A DNA stretch of 64,000 bases from Streptomyces sp. SN-593 (GCF_016756395.1 NZ_AP018365.1:2115501-2179500); one strand, 5' to 3'. Shown: positions 53,778 through 62,929, counted from the first letter of the stretch. Numbers and translations are program-made. Notes: generated by a model from the letters alone, not told the origin.

Positions 53778-54797
53778 GTGACCTACAAGGCTGAGTACAT
53801 CTGGATAGACGGCACCACGCCGACGGCCAAGCTCCGCTCGAAGACGAGGATCCTCGCGGACGGCGCCGAGCTGCCGATCTGGGGCTTCGACGGCTCCAGC
53901 ACCAACCAGGCCGAGGGCCACGCCTCGGACCGCGTACTCAAGCCGGTCGCCACCTTCGCCGACCCGATCCGCGGCGGCGAGGACAAGCTCGTGCTGTGCG
54001 AGGTCTTCAACATCGACGGCACCCCGCACGAGTCGAACACGCGCGCCGCCCTGCGCGAGGTCGCCGAGAAGTTCGCCGACCAGGAGTCGCTGTTCGGCAT
54101 CGAGCAGGAGTACACGTTCTTCCAGGGCTCGCGCCCCCTCGGCTTCCCGGAGAACGGCTTCCCGGCGCCCCAGGGCGGCTACTACTGCGGCGTCGGCGCC
54201 GACGAGATCTTCGGCCGCCCGGTGGTCGAGAAGCACCTGGAGAACTGCCTGGCCGCGGGCCTGGGCATCTCCGGCATCAACGCCGAGGTGATGCCGGGCC
54301 AGTGGGAGTTCCAGGTCGGCCCGCTCAGCCCGCTGGACGTCTCCGACCACCTCTGGGTCGCGCGCTGGCTGCTCTACCGCACCGCCGAGGACTTCGGCGT
54401 CTCCGCCACCCTCGACCCCAAGCCCGCCAAGGGCGACTGGAACGGCGCGGGCGCGCACACCAACTTCTCCACCAAGAAGATGCGCGAGAGCTACGACGCG
54501 ATCATCGAGGCGGCGGAGTCGCTGGGCCGCGACGACAAGCCGCTGGAGCACATCAAGAACTACGGCTCCGGCGTCGAGCACCGCCTCACCGGCGCCCACG
54601 AGACCGCCCCGTGGAACGAGTACAGCTACGGCGTCTCCAACCGCGGCGCGTCCGTGCGCATCCCGTGGCAGGTCGAGGTGGACCAGAAGGGCTACATCGA
54701 GGACCGCCGCCCGAACGCGAACATCGACCCGTACGTGGTGACGCGGCTGATCGTGGACACCTGCGGCAGCGCGCTGGAGAAGGCCGGCCTGGTCTGA
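53778..54797 (+). CDS. glnII: Glutamine synthetase II (eukaryotic-type)
   Basis: A 339-residue protein from GTG 53778, with AAGGATGG upstream. The open frame extends earlier, but MTYKAEYIWIDGT is the GSII start. Motifs: IWGFDGSSTNQAEG, FGIEQEYTFF (metal-binding glutamates), PQGGYYCGVGAD, AEVMPGQWEFQVGP, NGAGAHTNFSTKKMRE, HRLTGAHETAPWNEYSYGVS (catalytic loop). Length fits GSII (about 340), not GSI (about 470). It makes glutamine from glutamate, ammonia and ATP. Known: streptomycetes carry glnII beside glnA, under GlnR control. A clear GlnR box could not be confirmed upstream. It is followed by a strong terminator. Confidence 0.96.
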   Translation: MTYKAEYIWIDGTTPTAKLRSKTRILADGAELPIWGFDGSSTNQAEGHASDRVLKPVATFADPIRGGEDKLVLCEVFNIDGTPHESNTRAALREVAEKFADQESLFGIEQEYTFFQGSRPLGFPENGFPAPQGGYYCGVGADEIFGRPVVEKHLENCLAAGLGISGINAEVMPGQWEFQVGPLSPLDVSDHLWVARWLLYRTAEDFGVSATLDPKPAKGDWNGAGAHTNFSTKKMRESYDAIIEAAESLGRDDKPLEHIKNYGSGVEHRLTGAHETAPWNEYSYGVSNRGASVRIPWQVEVDQKGYIEDRRPNANIDPYVVTRLIVDTCGSALEKAGLV

Positions 54798-54863
54798 GCC
54801 CGCCGGTCCGGAGCCGCCCGGCCCAGGACCCCGGCCCAGGACCCCGGCCCAGGACCCGCCACG

Positions 54864-54900
54864 TGAAGGGCGCCCCACCGAGTCGGTGGGGCGCCCTTCA
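54864..54900 (+). terminator. Terminator of glnII
   Basis: A perfect 16-base stem (TGAAGGGCGCCCCACC and its complement) around GAGTC, 67 bases after the glnII stop. It is preceded by three copies of CCAGGACCCCGG-like sequence. Confidence 0.9.
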
Positions 54901-54956
54901 CACGTTCGTGTGACACCCCCGGGTGACCATCGCATCAACGGCTCGTTCGACACTGC

Positions 54957-57062
54957 GTGAAGACGCAAGCGCCATCCGAGACCTCCGCACCCTCCCGCGG
55001 CTCGTCCGCCACCGTGTCGGTGGCACAGGCCGAGGCGGCCCTCGTCGAGCACTACCCGCGGCTGGTCCGGCTGGCGTACGTCACGCTGCCGGCCGACCTC
55101 GGCAAGCACCACCGGGCGATGGCCGCGCACCGGCTGGTGCAGTCCTCGCTCCCGACCTCGCCGGTGCCCTCCCGGCAGGGCGGCGCGTTCGGGGTGCTGC
55201 GGGTACGGGTGCTGCGGGCGGCGCTGGAGTTCGCCGACCGGGGCCGGCTGCGCGCGGCGCTCGACGGCGTGCGGTCGCCGCGGGTCACGGGGCTGCGCAC
55301 GCATCCGCAGGCGGGCGGCGAGGCGGAGGCGGCGCTGTACCGCGCGCTGTCGTCGCTGCCGGCCCCGGCCCGGGCCGCGTACGCCCTGATGTCGGCGGAG
55401 GCGCTGGGCGAGCCGGACGCCCGCGGCGTCCTGGACGCGGCGGGCGTGGCCGACCCGCGAGAGGCGGTCCGGGCGGCGGCGGGGGTCCGCGTCCCCGCGC
55501 AGGCCGGCACGGGCACCGCGGCCGGGGCCGTGCCGGGCGTGGTGACCGGGCTGGTCACGGGTGCCGGCGTCGACGCGGGCGCGGGCCTCGGCCTCGGGGC
55601 GGGCCGCGGCGCGGCGGGCCGGGCGCAGGCCGAGGCGGCGGGGCCCGTCGCGGGCCGACGGCTGCTGGCCTCGGGCGAGTTCGACGCCTGCACGCTGCAA
55701 CTGCGCCCCACCGACCTGCTGCGGCGCCGCCGCCGGGGACGGATCGCCGGCGTGGCGGCGGCAGTGGCCGCCGCGGGCGCGCTGCTGTTCGCGGTCGCCG
55801 GCAGCGGGTCCTCGAACGAGCACTACGCGGCCTCCGGAACGCCCGGCGCCGACCCGCGCGCGCTGGACCCGGCCGCGCTGGTGAGGGTGCCGGCGAACGG
55901 GTGGAAGTCCACCGCGCGGCTGGACTTCTCCGCCTGGCCCGCACGCGGGGACCGGACGAAGGACACCGCGCTGCTCGGCCGGGCGCTGTCGGTGTGGGCG
56001 AACCCCGGGGCGTCGGTGGACGTCAGCTCCACCCCGGGCACCCCGCGGACCGGGCCCACGCAGCCGCCGCAACTGCTCTTCGCCGGGGACGAGGACGCCG
56101 CGACCGTGGTGATCTTCTACGACGGGCTGCGCGTGGTGCGCTACGCCCAGCCGAAGAGCGGTTCCGGCCGGGCCGCGCTGGACTTCGCGCAGGCGCAGGA
56201 CGCGGACCCGACGACCTCCGCCGCGCTGCTGGTGGACCGGGTGGACGGCAACGCCCGCTTCCTGACGGCTCCCTGGGTGGCGGGGGCGCGGACGCGGGAC
56301 CTGTTCGAGCCGGGCCAGGCCACCGCCGACCTGCACCGCTCCTCGGACGGCGTGACCGACCCGGTGCCGATGCCGGGGGTCTCCGCGGCCGCGGACGCGA
56401 CGGGTTCCGCGGCGTGCGGGACGACCTGGCCGGTGATGGAGCTGCGCTCCTCGGCGGCGATCGGGACGCAGCAGTCGTTCCTGCTCACCGACCTCGGCGA
56501 CCTCGCGCCGGTGCACCTCACGTACAGCCCGCCCTCGGCGGTGGGCGGCGCGGTGGCACCGCGGGAGGCGACCGGGTCGCAGGCGCTGGCGAGTTGGGCG
56601 CACAGCGCGTGCCGGCTGGTCGAGCTGCGCGGGCAGGGCGTGAAGGCCGTCGACGACTGGGAGTTCGCGGACACCGCGCTGCCCGAGGGCGCGGGCGAGG
56701 CGTCGTGGACCTGCGACCGGGCGGACACCTGGCGGGGGCCGGGCATCGCGCTGGTGCAGTTCGTGCCGCCGGCCGCGAAGGCCGCGGAACCCGGCACGCT
56801 GGCCGGGCAGCAGGCGGACGGGAACGCGTGCAGCCGCTACGACCAGCACGTGATGGCCGGGGTGATGTGGAAGTCGCCCGCCGACCGCTGGTACCTGCTG
56901 GCCGCCGGCAGCCGCGACACCGCGTCCATCACGGCGACGAACGGCGTCCAGGCCACGTCCGAGGGGCAGTTCCTGTCCGCCCCGGCCCCGCGCGGCACCC
57001 GGGCGACGCTCGACGGCCGCCTGGCGGACGGCACACCGCTGTCCCCGCTCGGCGACGGCTAG
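54957..57062 (+). CDS. Large membrane protein with sigma-factor-like N-terminus
   Basis: A 701-residue protein from GTG 54957. The first about 170 residues resemble the helical parts of an ECF sigma factor (VAQAEAALVEHYPRLVRLAY, HRLVQSSLP, then ALSSLPAPARAAYALMSAEA, like region 4 before its DNA-binding helix), but the DNA-contacting helix is not obvious. A Gly/Ala linker, one membrane helix (about 265-283, GVAAAVAAAGALLFAVAG) and a large external domain with several cysteines follow (CGTTWPVMELRSSA, HSACRLVELRG, WTCDRADTW). Probably a membrane-bound regulator or anti-sigma-like protein. No characterised family is recognised. Confidence 0.8.
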   Translation: MKTQAPSETSAPSRGSSATVSVAQAEAALVEHYPRLVRLAYVTLPADLGKHHRAMAAHRLVQSSLPTSPVPSRQGGAFGVLRVRVLRAALEFADRGRLRAALDGVRSPRVTGLRTHPQAGGEAEAALYRALSSLPAPARAAYALMSAEALGEPDARGVLDAAGVADPREAVRAAAGVRVPAQAGTGTAAGAVPGVVTGLVTGAGVDAGAGLGLGAGRGAAGRAQAEAAGPVAGRRLLASGEFDACTLQLRPTDLLRRRRRGRIAGVAAAVAAAGALLFAVAGSGSSNEHYAASGTPGADPRALDPAALVRVPANGWKSTARLDFSAWPARGDRTKDTALLGRALSVWANPGASVDVSSTPGTPRTGPTQPPQLLFAGDEDAATVVIFYDGLRVVRYAQPKSGSGRAALDFAQAQDADPTTSAALLVDRVDGNARFLTAPWVAGARTRDLFEPGQATADLHRSSDGVTDPVPMPGVSAAADATGSAACGTTWPVMELRSSAAIGTQQSFLLTDLGDLAPVHLTYSPPSAVGGAVAPREATGSQALASWAHSACRLVELRGQGVKAVDDWEFADTALPEGAGEASWTCDRADTWRGPGIALVQFVPPAAKAAEPGTLAGQQADGNACSRYDQHVMAGVMWKSPADRWYLLAAGSRDTASITATNGVQATSEGQFLSAPAPRGTRATLDGRLADGTPLSPLGDG

Positions 57063-57105
57063 ACCCGGGTACGGCTAGATCCGGGTACGGCCGGACAGGC
57101 CCTAG

Positions 57106-58611
57106 GGCCAACGCCGTTCAGTTAGGGCGGGTTGGGTGGTGTCAAGGGCTGGTTGTGAGCATGTGGATGCTGATGGTGGCTTGGTGGGTGGTCCGGTCGA
57201 TGGCGGGTCCTCGTGCGTTGTATTTGGAGATCGCTCGTTTGACGATGCGGTCTTTGGTGCGGACCCGCCGGGTGGGTAGGAGGTGGGCCAGGATGTGGCG
57301 GCCGATGGTGCCGACGAGGTCGATGTCGGTGGCGGTGGTGACGCCGGCGGCCAGGACGAGCTGGTCCCGGGCGGCGGAGAGGGCGGTGGTGAAGCCGGCC
57401 CGGTCCGGGTCGGTGCCCGGGATGCTGTCGGTGGCATCGGTCATCGCGGTCCGTAGTGCCTGGTAGGCGGTCAGCAGGGCCCAGACTTCCTGCTCGACGC
57501 CCGCCGGGGTGCGGGCCCGCAGGACGCGTCCGCCCAGCATCGTGGACTTCAGCTCCGCGTAGGCGGTCTCGATCTCCCAGCGCTCGTGGTAGAGCCGGAC
57601 GAGTTCGGCGGCCGGGTGGGTTGCGGGGTCGGTGAGGGTGGTCAGCAGCCGGTAGTGGCCGGTGCGGGTGCCGTCGGCGGTGCGGACGGTGATCTCGGCG
57701 TCGATGACGCGGACGGTCAGCGCACCGATCCGGGCCAGCGTCGAGCCGTCGCGGCAGCGGGCCACCGGTGGCAGTTTCCGGTTCGTTTTGCAGCGCACCA
57801 GCAGGTCGGCACCAGTGGCGGCCCACTGGTTCAGCAGCGCGGCCGAGGCGAACATGCGGTCGCCCAGGAGCAGCATCCCCGTGCGCAGGTCCCCCGCCAG
57901 GCGGCGGGCGTACTCCAGCTCGCCGATCGAGGCCGGGCCGAAGGCGGCCCCGATCACCGAGCGGGTCCCGCAGGCGACCAGCAGGGCCAGCCGCAGCTGC
58001 GGATAGCCCGAGATCCCGTTGCCCAGCCGCTGCCGGGTGAACGCCGCGAGGTTGGCCGCAGCGTCCGGGACGGGCAGCAGGGTGCCGTCGACCGCGACCA
58101 CCCTCAGCCCCCGCCACATCCCGGCGGCTGCGGTCGTGGCAGCAGGCCCCCGCACCAGGTCGAACAGTGCTTTCAGCGGTGCCGGCCCCAGCCGCTGACG
58201 GGCCTGGCGCAGCGCACTGCCGCTGGGGCGGACCGGCGCCGGGCCCGGTAGCCCGGCACACAACCGCTCGAAGACCTGCCCGTAGCCCAACCCGGCGAAC
58301 AACGCCCCGGCCAGCAGCAGGTAGACCGTGACCCGAGCCGGCACCAGCCGCACCCTGCGCTGCACCGCGCCCGTGGCCGCCAGTACCTCATCGACCATTT
58401 CGAACGGCACGATCCCGGTCAGCTCGCCGATGTGCCCCGGCGCGAACACACCAGTCGCTACCCCGACCGTCCCTGATATGGCAGCCTGTTCCAACAGCGG
58501 AGCTCCTGTAGTGAGGATGTCTTGGAGGACAAACCTCTTCTACAGCAGCTCCGCTGCCTCGTTCACCAGCCTTGACTAACAGCCCCAGCACCTAACTGAA
58601 CGGCGTTGGCC
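57106..58611. mobile_element. Intact IS4-family insertion sequence
   Basis: Outer ends read GGCCAACGCCGTTCAGTTAGG at the left (57106-57126) and its exact complement at the right (58591-58611). They flank one transposase gene of 450 codons. The element is about 1.5 kb. CTAG is present at both junctions (57102-57105 and 58612-58615), consistent with a 4-base target duplication. The restored target AGGCCCTAGGGCCT is a perfect palindrome between two convergent genes. Perfect ends and an open gene suggest a recent insertion that may still be mobile. Confidence 0.88.
57142..58494 (-). CDS. IS4-family DDE transposase
   Basis: A 450-residue protein from ATG 58494. The DDE residues are visible: Asp136 (VVAVDGTLLPVPD), Asp212 (LLGDRMFAS), and the signature Y-2-R-3-E-6-K (YHERWEIETAYAELK, Glu309). 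The N-terminal domain (VLAATGAVQRRVRLVPARV, SALRQARQRLGPAPL) is the usual IS4 DNA-binding region. It is the only gene between the matching ends. Nothing suggests damage. Confidence 0.95.
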   Translation of the reverse strand: MEQAAISGTVGVATGVFAPGHIGELTGIVPFEMVDEVLAATGAVQRRVRLVPARVTVYLLLAGALFAGLGYGQVFERLCAGLPGPAPVRPSGSALRQARQRLGPAPLKALFDLVRGPAATTAAAGMWRGLRVVAVDGTLLPVPDAAANLAAFTRQRLGNGISGYPQLRLALLVACGTRSVIGAAFGPASIGELEYARRLAGDLRTGMLLLGDRMFASAALLNQWAATGADLLVRCKTNRKLPPVARCRDGSTLARIGALTVRVIDAEITVRTADGTRTGHYRLLTTLTDPATHPAAELVRLYHERWEIETAYAELKSTMLGGRVLRARTPAGVEQEVWALLTAYQALRTAMTDATDSIPGTDPDRAGFTTALSAARDQLVLAAGVTTATDIDLVGTIGRHILAHLLPTRRVRTKDRIVKRAISKYNARGPAIDRTTHQATISIHMLTTSP

Positions 58612-59148
58612 CTAGGGCCTGGAGGAGGGCGCCGGGGTCGCGGCCGCGGTCAGGTCCGGGGCCGGGCGGCGGGGGATGCGCAACCGCATGGTGACGTGGT
58701 CGTCCTCGCGGCCGTCCTCCTCCCAGCCCTGCTTGGCGTAGAAGGCGCGGGCGCGGGCGTTCGGCGCGAAGACCTCCAGGCGGGCCAGGGCGACCCCGGC
58801 GGCCCGCCACTCGGCGACGCACGCCTGGTGCAGCGCGGTGCCGGTGCCGGTGCGCCACACCTCCGGGTCGATGTGGAAGTGGAAGAGCGTGTCCCCGTCG
58901 AACCGGGCGCCCAGCACCGCGAACCCGACGATGTGGTCCTGGCGCATCGCGCACAGCACGACCCGCTCCCGCGAGGTGATCGCGCGCGCGGTACCCGCCC
59001 GTTGCCGCTCCAACTCGGCCGGGCCGCTGTACGACTCGCTCGGCAGGTGCCCCTCGTAGTACGTGGCCCTGGCGCGGGCGTGGACGCCGCAGATCGCGTC
59101 CAGGTCCTCGATCAAGGCGTGCCGGATCGTGGCGTGCGGGGTGCTCAT
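58612..59148 (-). CDS. GNAT-family N-acetyltransferase
   Basis: A 178-residue protein from ATG 59148 (MSTPHATIRHALIEDLD). GNAT motifs: acetyl-CoA loop FHIDPEVWRTGTGTALHQA (R-x-G-x-G form) and C-terminal VFAPNARARAFYAKQGWEEDG. The stop codon TAG at 58612-58614 lies inside the CTAG duplication of the IS4 element, so the insertion keeps the stop and leaves the protein intact. Acceptor substrate unknown. The last 25 residues are a Pro/Ala tail. Confidence 0.9.
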   Translation of the reverse strand: MSTPHATIRHALIEDLDAICGVHARARATYYEGHLPSESYSGPAELERQRAGTARAITSRERVVLCAMRQDHIVGFAVLGARFDGDTLFHFHIDPEVWRTGTGTALHQACVAEWRAAGVALARLEVFAPNARARAFYAKQGWEEDGREDDHVTMRLRIPRRPAPDLTAAATPAPSSRP

Positions 59149-59241
59149 GGGTACATGGACGCGCAAGATGCCCCAAAGGTTCCCCCGCCGGGGCCAAGCG
59201 TGACCCGTCTCACCTTACGGGGGTTCCGTGAAGGCTTTGGT

Positions 59242-59272
59242 CACAACTTGTCCTTGCTGTGCGGAAGTTGTG
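59242..59272. promoter_or_regulatory. Inverted repeat CACAACTT/AAGTTGTG
   Basis: Perfect 8-base arms (59242-59249 and 59265-59272) separated by 15 bases, in the divergent GNAT/malE region. It could be an operator for the GNAT gene or a weak hairpin. No known box matches it. Confidence 0.35.
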
Positions 59273-59388
59273 CACGAAGGAGGCCGGCGCGGACCGGGAG
59301 CCGCCCCGCGCCGCCCCGCGCCGGCCCGCGCCCCCGCGCTCACGCCGGCGCACCGGGCGCCCGGGGCGCCGGAGCGGCGCCGCAGGAT

Positions 59389-59430
59389 CTTGCAGAAAGT
59401 TTCTTGCAGAGTCTTTCGCAAGACGTTGCA
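59389..59430. promoter_or_regulatory. Putative MalR (LacI-family) operator
   Basis: Contains CTTGCAGAAAGTTTCTTGCAG followed by TCTTTCGCAAGA and GTTGCA, an AT-rich island with repeated TTGCA and TTTC-type motifs. LacI-family MalR proteins in Streptomyces bind TTGCA-containing palindromes upstream of malE. No malR gene is adjacent here. Confidence 0.5.
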
Positions 59431-59535
59431 CCGCTGTTACGGTCCTGCCCAGCCCGAGCGGACACCGGCCTGTGGATGGGGCCGTCGAGCCGTCGGATCG
59501 GGTGCACGGGCACTTCCCTCATCAAGGAGTCAGGT

Positions 59536-60825
59536 ATGCGACGCGGCATATCCGTCGTGGCGATGGCCGCGGCCATCGTCCTCGGTGCCACCGCCTGCGG
59601 TGGCAGCAGCGGCAGTGGCCAGGACAGCGGCAAGGCGAAGGACCCCGCCCAGGTGTCGGGCACGGTCACCTACTGGGACACCTCCGACGCGAAGGTCGAG
59701 GCACCGACCTACAAGGCGCTGATCGCCGACTTCGAGAAGAAGTACCCGAAGATCAAGGTGAACTACCAGAACGTCGACTTCACCACCGTCGAGCAGAAGT
59801 TCAAGACCTCGGCGCAGAGCGGCAAGGGCGCGCCCGACGTGATCAGGACCGACGTCGGGCTGATCCCGGAGTACGCCTCGCTGCACTACATCGCCCCGCT
59901 CGACGGCACCGCCGCCCTCACCGGCACCGGCGACTTCGTGGCCGGCCCGCTCAACACCACCAAGTACGAGGGCAGGTCGTACGCGGTGCCGTCCGTCACC
60001 GACACGCTCGGCCTGCTCTACAACAAGAAGCTGTTCACCCAGGCCGGGATCACCGCGCCGCCGACCACCTGGGACGAGATGATCGCGGACTCCGCGAAGA
60101 TCAAGGCGAAGACCGGCGTCACCGGCACCTACATGAACCCGGACTCCTACTTCCTGCTGCCGTTCCTCTTCGGCGAGGGCGCCGACCTGGCCGACCCGAC
60201 CGCGAAGAAGGTCACCGTCAACTCCCCCGAGGCGGTCAAGGCGGTCACCGAGGCGAAGAAGATCTACGACACGTCGTCGCTGAAGATCGACTTCGCCAAC
60301 GCCTACGACAACATGCAGACGTCGTTCAAGACCGGCAAGGTCGCCATGCTGATCCAGGGGCCCTGGTCGGTGGGCGACGACCTGACCGGCTCGGCCTTCA
60401 AGGACACCGCCAACCTCGGCTACGCCCCGGTGCCGGCCGGCTCCACCGGCAAGCCGCTCGCCCCGACCGGCGGCCAGGACCTGGCGGTCTACCAGGGCTC
60501 GAAGAACCTGCCCGCGGCCTACCTGTTCACCCAGTTCATGACCTCCACGGCCAGCCAGGCGGAGATCGCCGTGAAGAACGGCACGCTGCCCACCCGCACC
60601 TCGGCGTACACCGCCGAGGTGCTGAAGAGCCCGCAGATCGCCGGGTTCAAGCCGATCCTGGACACCGCCCGCCCGCGCGTGGCGCTCCCCCAGGTCGGCA
60701 GCCTCTTCACCCCGCTCCAGCAGGAGTACATCAAGATCCTCCAGGGCAAGGCGAGCGTTCAGGGCGGACTGGACTCCGCGGCCAAGCAGTTCGGCAAGCT
60801 GCTGCCGGACTACGCGGTGCAGTAG
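59536..60825 (+). CDS. malE: Maltose/maltodextrin-binding lipoprotein
   Basis: A 429-residue protein from ATG 59536, with AAGGAG upstream; the long open frame further upstream is an artefact. A signal peptide ends in the lipobox GATAC (Cys21). The mature part is an SBP family 1 sugar-binding fold (GTVTYWDTSDAKVEAPTYKA, DVIRTDVGLIPEYAS, YAVPSVTDTLGLLYNKKLF, KVAMLIQGPWSVGDDL). It is the first gene of malE-malF-malG. A hairpin after it (60864-60883) may hold back transcription of the permease genes, as expected for an excess of binding protein. Confidence 0.93.
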   Translation: MRRGISVVAMAAAIVLGATACGGSSGSGQDSGKAKDPAQVSGTVTYWDTSDAKVEAPTYKALIADFEKKYPKIKVNYQNVDFTTVEQKFKTSAQSGKGAPDVIRTDVGLIPEYASLHYIAPLDGTAALTGTGDFVAGPLNTTKYEGRSYAVPSVTDTLGLLYNKKLFTQAGITAPPTTWDEMIADSAKIKAKTGVTGTYMNPDSYFLLPFLFGEGADLADPTAKKVTVNSPEAVKAVTEAKKIYDTSSLKIDFANAYDNMQTSFKTGKVAMLIQGPWSVGDDLTGSAFKDTANLGYAPVPAGSTGKPLAPTGGQDLAVYQGSKNLPAAYLFTQFMTSTASQAEIAVKNGTLPTRTSAYTAEVLKSPQIAGFKPILDTARPRVALPQVGSLFTPLQQEYIKILQGKASVQGGLDSAAKQFGKLLPDYAVQ

Positions 60826-60863
60826 CACCCCACCGGCTCCGGGCCGGCCGGCGGAGGTCTCGC

Positions 60864-60883
60864 CCCGCCGCACCCGCGGCGGG
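60864..60883 (+). terminator. Intercistronic hairpin between malE and malF
   Basis: CCCGCCGC at 60864-60871 pairs with GCGGCGGG at 60876-60883 around ACCC. Short and GC-only, so it is more likely an mRNA stabiliser or partial terminator than a full stop. Confidence 0.45.
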
Positions 60884-61026
60884 CGGGCCCACGCGCCCGA
60901 CCGGCCGGCCCGGTCCCACCGAAGCGCCCGGACGGGCATCCGACCCCGCCCCGCGAGGCGCCGCGAAGCCGCACACACCGAACGCACCGCACGCACCGCC
61001 CCAGGCACCGACAGAGCCGAGGAGAG

Positions 61027-62025
61027 ATGACCACCGCCACCGTAGAACGGGCCGAGCGCCCCGGCCGCCCCGCGCGGTCCAAGGAACCCGGGCCCGGCCT
61101 GCTGAAGTCGATCGCGCGCGCCTGGGACCGGCACTGGTACGCCTGGGCGATGGTCGCCCCGGTCGTCATCGTGCTGGGCGTCCTGGTGCTGTACCCCCTC
61201 GGCTACGGCGTCTACCTGTCCTTCACCAACGCCACCGCGCAGAACGTCGCCACCGACATCGGCCCCGTGCACGTGCCGGCCAGCTACCACTTCGTCGGGC
61301 TGCACAACTACTGGCAGATCCTCTCCGGCCAGGACGGCGACTTCTACCCGCGACTGGAGTGGACGGTGATCTGGACCGTCGCCTGCGTCGGGATCACCTA
61401 CTCCATCGGCCTGGGCATGGCGGTGCTGCTCAACCGGCCGATGCGGTTCCGGCTGGCCTACCGGCTCGCGCTGATCCTGCCCTGGGCGGTGCCCGCCTTC
61501 GTCGGCGTCTTCGCCTGGCGGCTGATGTTCAACTCGCAGTACGGCGTCTTCAACGACGTCATCAACGTCGTCGGGCTGCCCTCCCAGGACTGGCTGGGCA
61601 CCCCCTTCGCGCAGAAGGTCGCCGTCATCATCGTCAACGTCTGGTGCGGCGTGCCGTTCATGATGGTGGCGATCCTCGGCGGCCTCCAGTCCATCCCGAA
61701 CGAGCTGTACGAGGCCGCGGAGATGGATGGCGCCTCGCCGCTCCAGCGCTTCACGAACGTGACGGTGCCCGGACTGCGCCCGGTGACCAGCACGGTGGTC
61801 CTGCTGAGCACCGTGTGGACGTTCAACATGTTCCCGATCATCTACCTGCTGCTGGGCAGCAACACCAGCGGCGACACCGACATCCTGGTGACCTTCGCCT
61901 ACGAGAAGGCGTTCGTCGGCATCTCCGACTACGCGGGCGCCGCCTCCTACGGCATCGTCATCCTGCTGATCCTGGTGGCCTTCTCCACCTTCTACCGCAG
62001 CCGCATCAAGACCGAGCAGAGCTGA
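61027..62025 (+). CDS. malF: Maltose ABC transporter permease MalF
   Basis: A 332-residue protein from ATG 61027 (GAGGAG site). Six or more membrane helices and the EAA loop with G at the expected site (PNELYEAAEMDGASPLQRF), the contact region for the shared ATPase. The start of the transmembrane domain, VIVLGVLVLYPLGYGVYLSF, is typical for sugar permeases. It is followed 13 bases later by malG. No ATPase gene is in the cluster; streptomycete sugar importers usually share the MsiK ATPase. Confidence 0.94.
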   Translation: MTTATVERAERPGRPARSKEPGPGLLKSIARAWDRHWYAWAMVAPVVIVLGVLVLYPLGYGVYLSFTNATAQNVATDIGPVHVPASYHFVGLHNYWQILSGQDGDFYPRLEWTVIWTVACVGITYSIGLGMAVLLNRPMRFRLAYRLALILPWAVPAFVGVFAWRLMFNSQYGVFNDVINVVGLPSQDWLGTPFAQKVAVIIVNVWCGVPFMMVAILGGLQSIPNELYEAAEMDGASPLQRFTNVTVPGLRPVTSTVVLLSTVWTFNMFPIIYLLLGSNTSGDTDILVTFAYEKAFVGISDYAGAASYGIVILLILVAFSTFYRSRIKTEQS

Positions 62026-62038
62026 GGAGCCGCCACCC

Positions 62039-62884
62039 ATGAGTGCCACCACCCAGCGCGGCCGCGGCCAGCGCGGTACGGGCGCCTCGCTCGCCCTGCA
62101 CGCCACCCTGCTCGCCGCCAGCGCCGTCGCGGTCTTCCCGGTGCTGTGGATCGTCTTCATCTCGCTCGGCCCCGACAGCGCCTGGCAGCAGCCCGGCCAG
62201 GTGATCCACCACCTGGGCCTGTCCAACTACCGGTTCGTGCTGCTGCACAGCGGGTTCCCGCACTGGATGCTCAACTCGGTGATCGTCGCCGGCGCCACCA
62301 TGGTGCTCGGCGTGTTCATCGCGGCCAGCGCCGGCTACGCGATCTCCAGGATGAGGTTCCCCGGCCACCGCCAGTTGATGTGGGTCTTCCTGGTCACCCA
62401 GATGTTCCCGGTCGCGGTGCTGATCGTGCCGCTGTACAACCTGATGGCCCGGCTCGACCTGCTCGACAGCTACCTCGGGCTGGTGCTGGTGTACTGCACC
62501 ATCGCGGTGCCGTTCTGCGCGTGGATGCTCAAGGGGTACTTCGACACCATCCCCCGGGAGATCGACGAGGCGGGCCGGATGGACGGCCTCAGCCCGTTCG
62601 GCACCTTCTGGCGGCTGATCCTGCCGCTGGCCCGTCCCGGCCTGGCGGTCACCGCGTTCTACAGCTTCCTCACCGCGTGGGGCGAGGTCGCCTACTCCAG
62701 CCAGTTCATGAAGACCCACTACACCCTGGCCGCCGGGCTGCCCACGTACGCGTCCAGTATCCGCGCCAACTGGGGCGCGATGACCGCCGGTTCGGTGCTC
62801 ATCGCGATACCCGCGGCGGTGGTCTTCCTGCTCGTCCAGCGCCACCTGGTCACCGGCCTGACCGCCGGCGGCACCAAGGGCTGA
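62039..62884 (+). CDS. malG: Maltose ABC transporter permease MalG
   Basis: A 281-residue protein from ATG 62039, with GAGGAG upstream. Membrane helices and the EAA loop (PREIDEAGRMDGLSPFGTFW) are clear, followed by LPLARPGLAVTAFYSFLTAW. It completes the permease pair with MalF and is followed by a glucosidase gene, so uptake and hydrolysis of maltodextrins are encoded together. Confidence 0.94.
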   Translation: MSATTQRGRGQRGTGASLALHATLLAASAVAVFPVLWIVFISLGPDSAWQQPGQVIHHLGLSNYRFVLLHSGFPHWMLNSVIVAGATMVLGVFIAASAGYAISRMRFPGHRQLMWVFLVTQMFPVAVLIVPLYNLMARLDLLDSYLGLVLVYCTIAVPFCAWMLKGYFDTIPREIDEAGRMDGLSPFGTFWRLILPLARPGLAVTAFYSFLTAWGEVAYSSQFMKTHYTLAAGLPTYASSIRANWGAMTAGSVLIAIPAAVVFLLVQRHLVTGLTAGGTKG

Positions 62885-62929
62885 CCGGCCCCGCGCGCAC
62901 CGGCCGGCCGCGTCCGACGGACGCACGGC

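Larger units (their letters stand above)
59149..59535. other. malE upstream regulatory region
   Basis: 387 bases between the divergent GNAT and malE genes. It holds the inverted repeat at 59242-59272 and the TTGCAG-type site cluster at 59389-59430. A strong AAGGAG site at 59524 precedes malE. No gene is supported. Confidence 0.6.

Noticed and set aside
58606..59535. Upstream extension of the malE frame to 58606
   Set aside because: It would cover the GNAT gene and promoter region; the signal peptide and AAGGAG site place the start at 59536.
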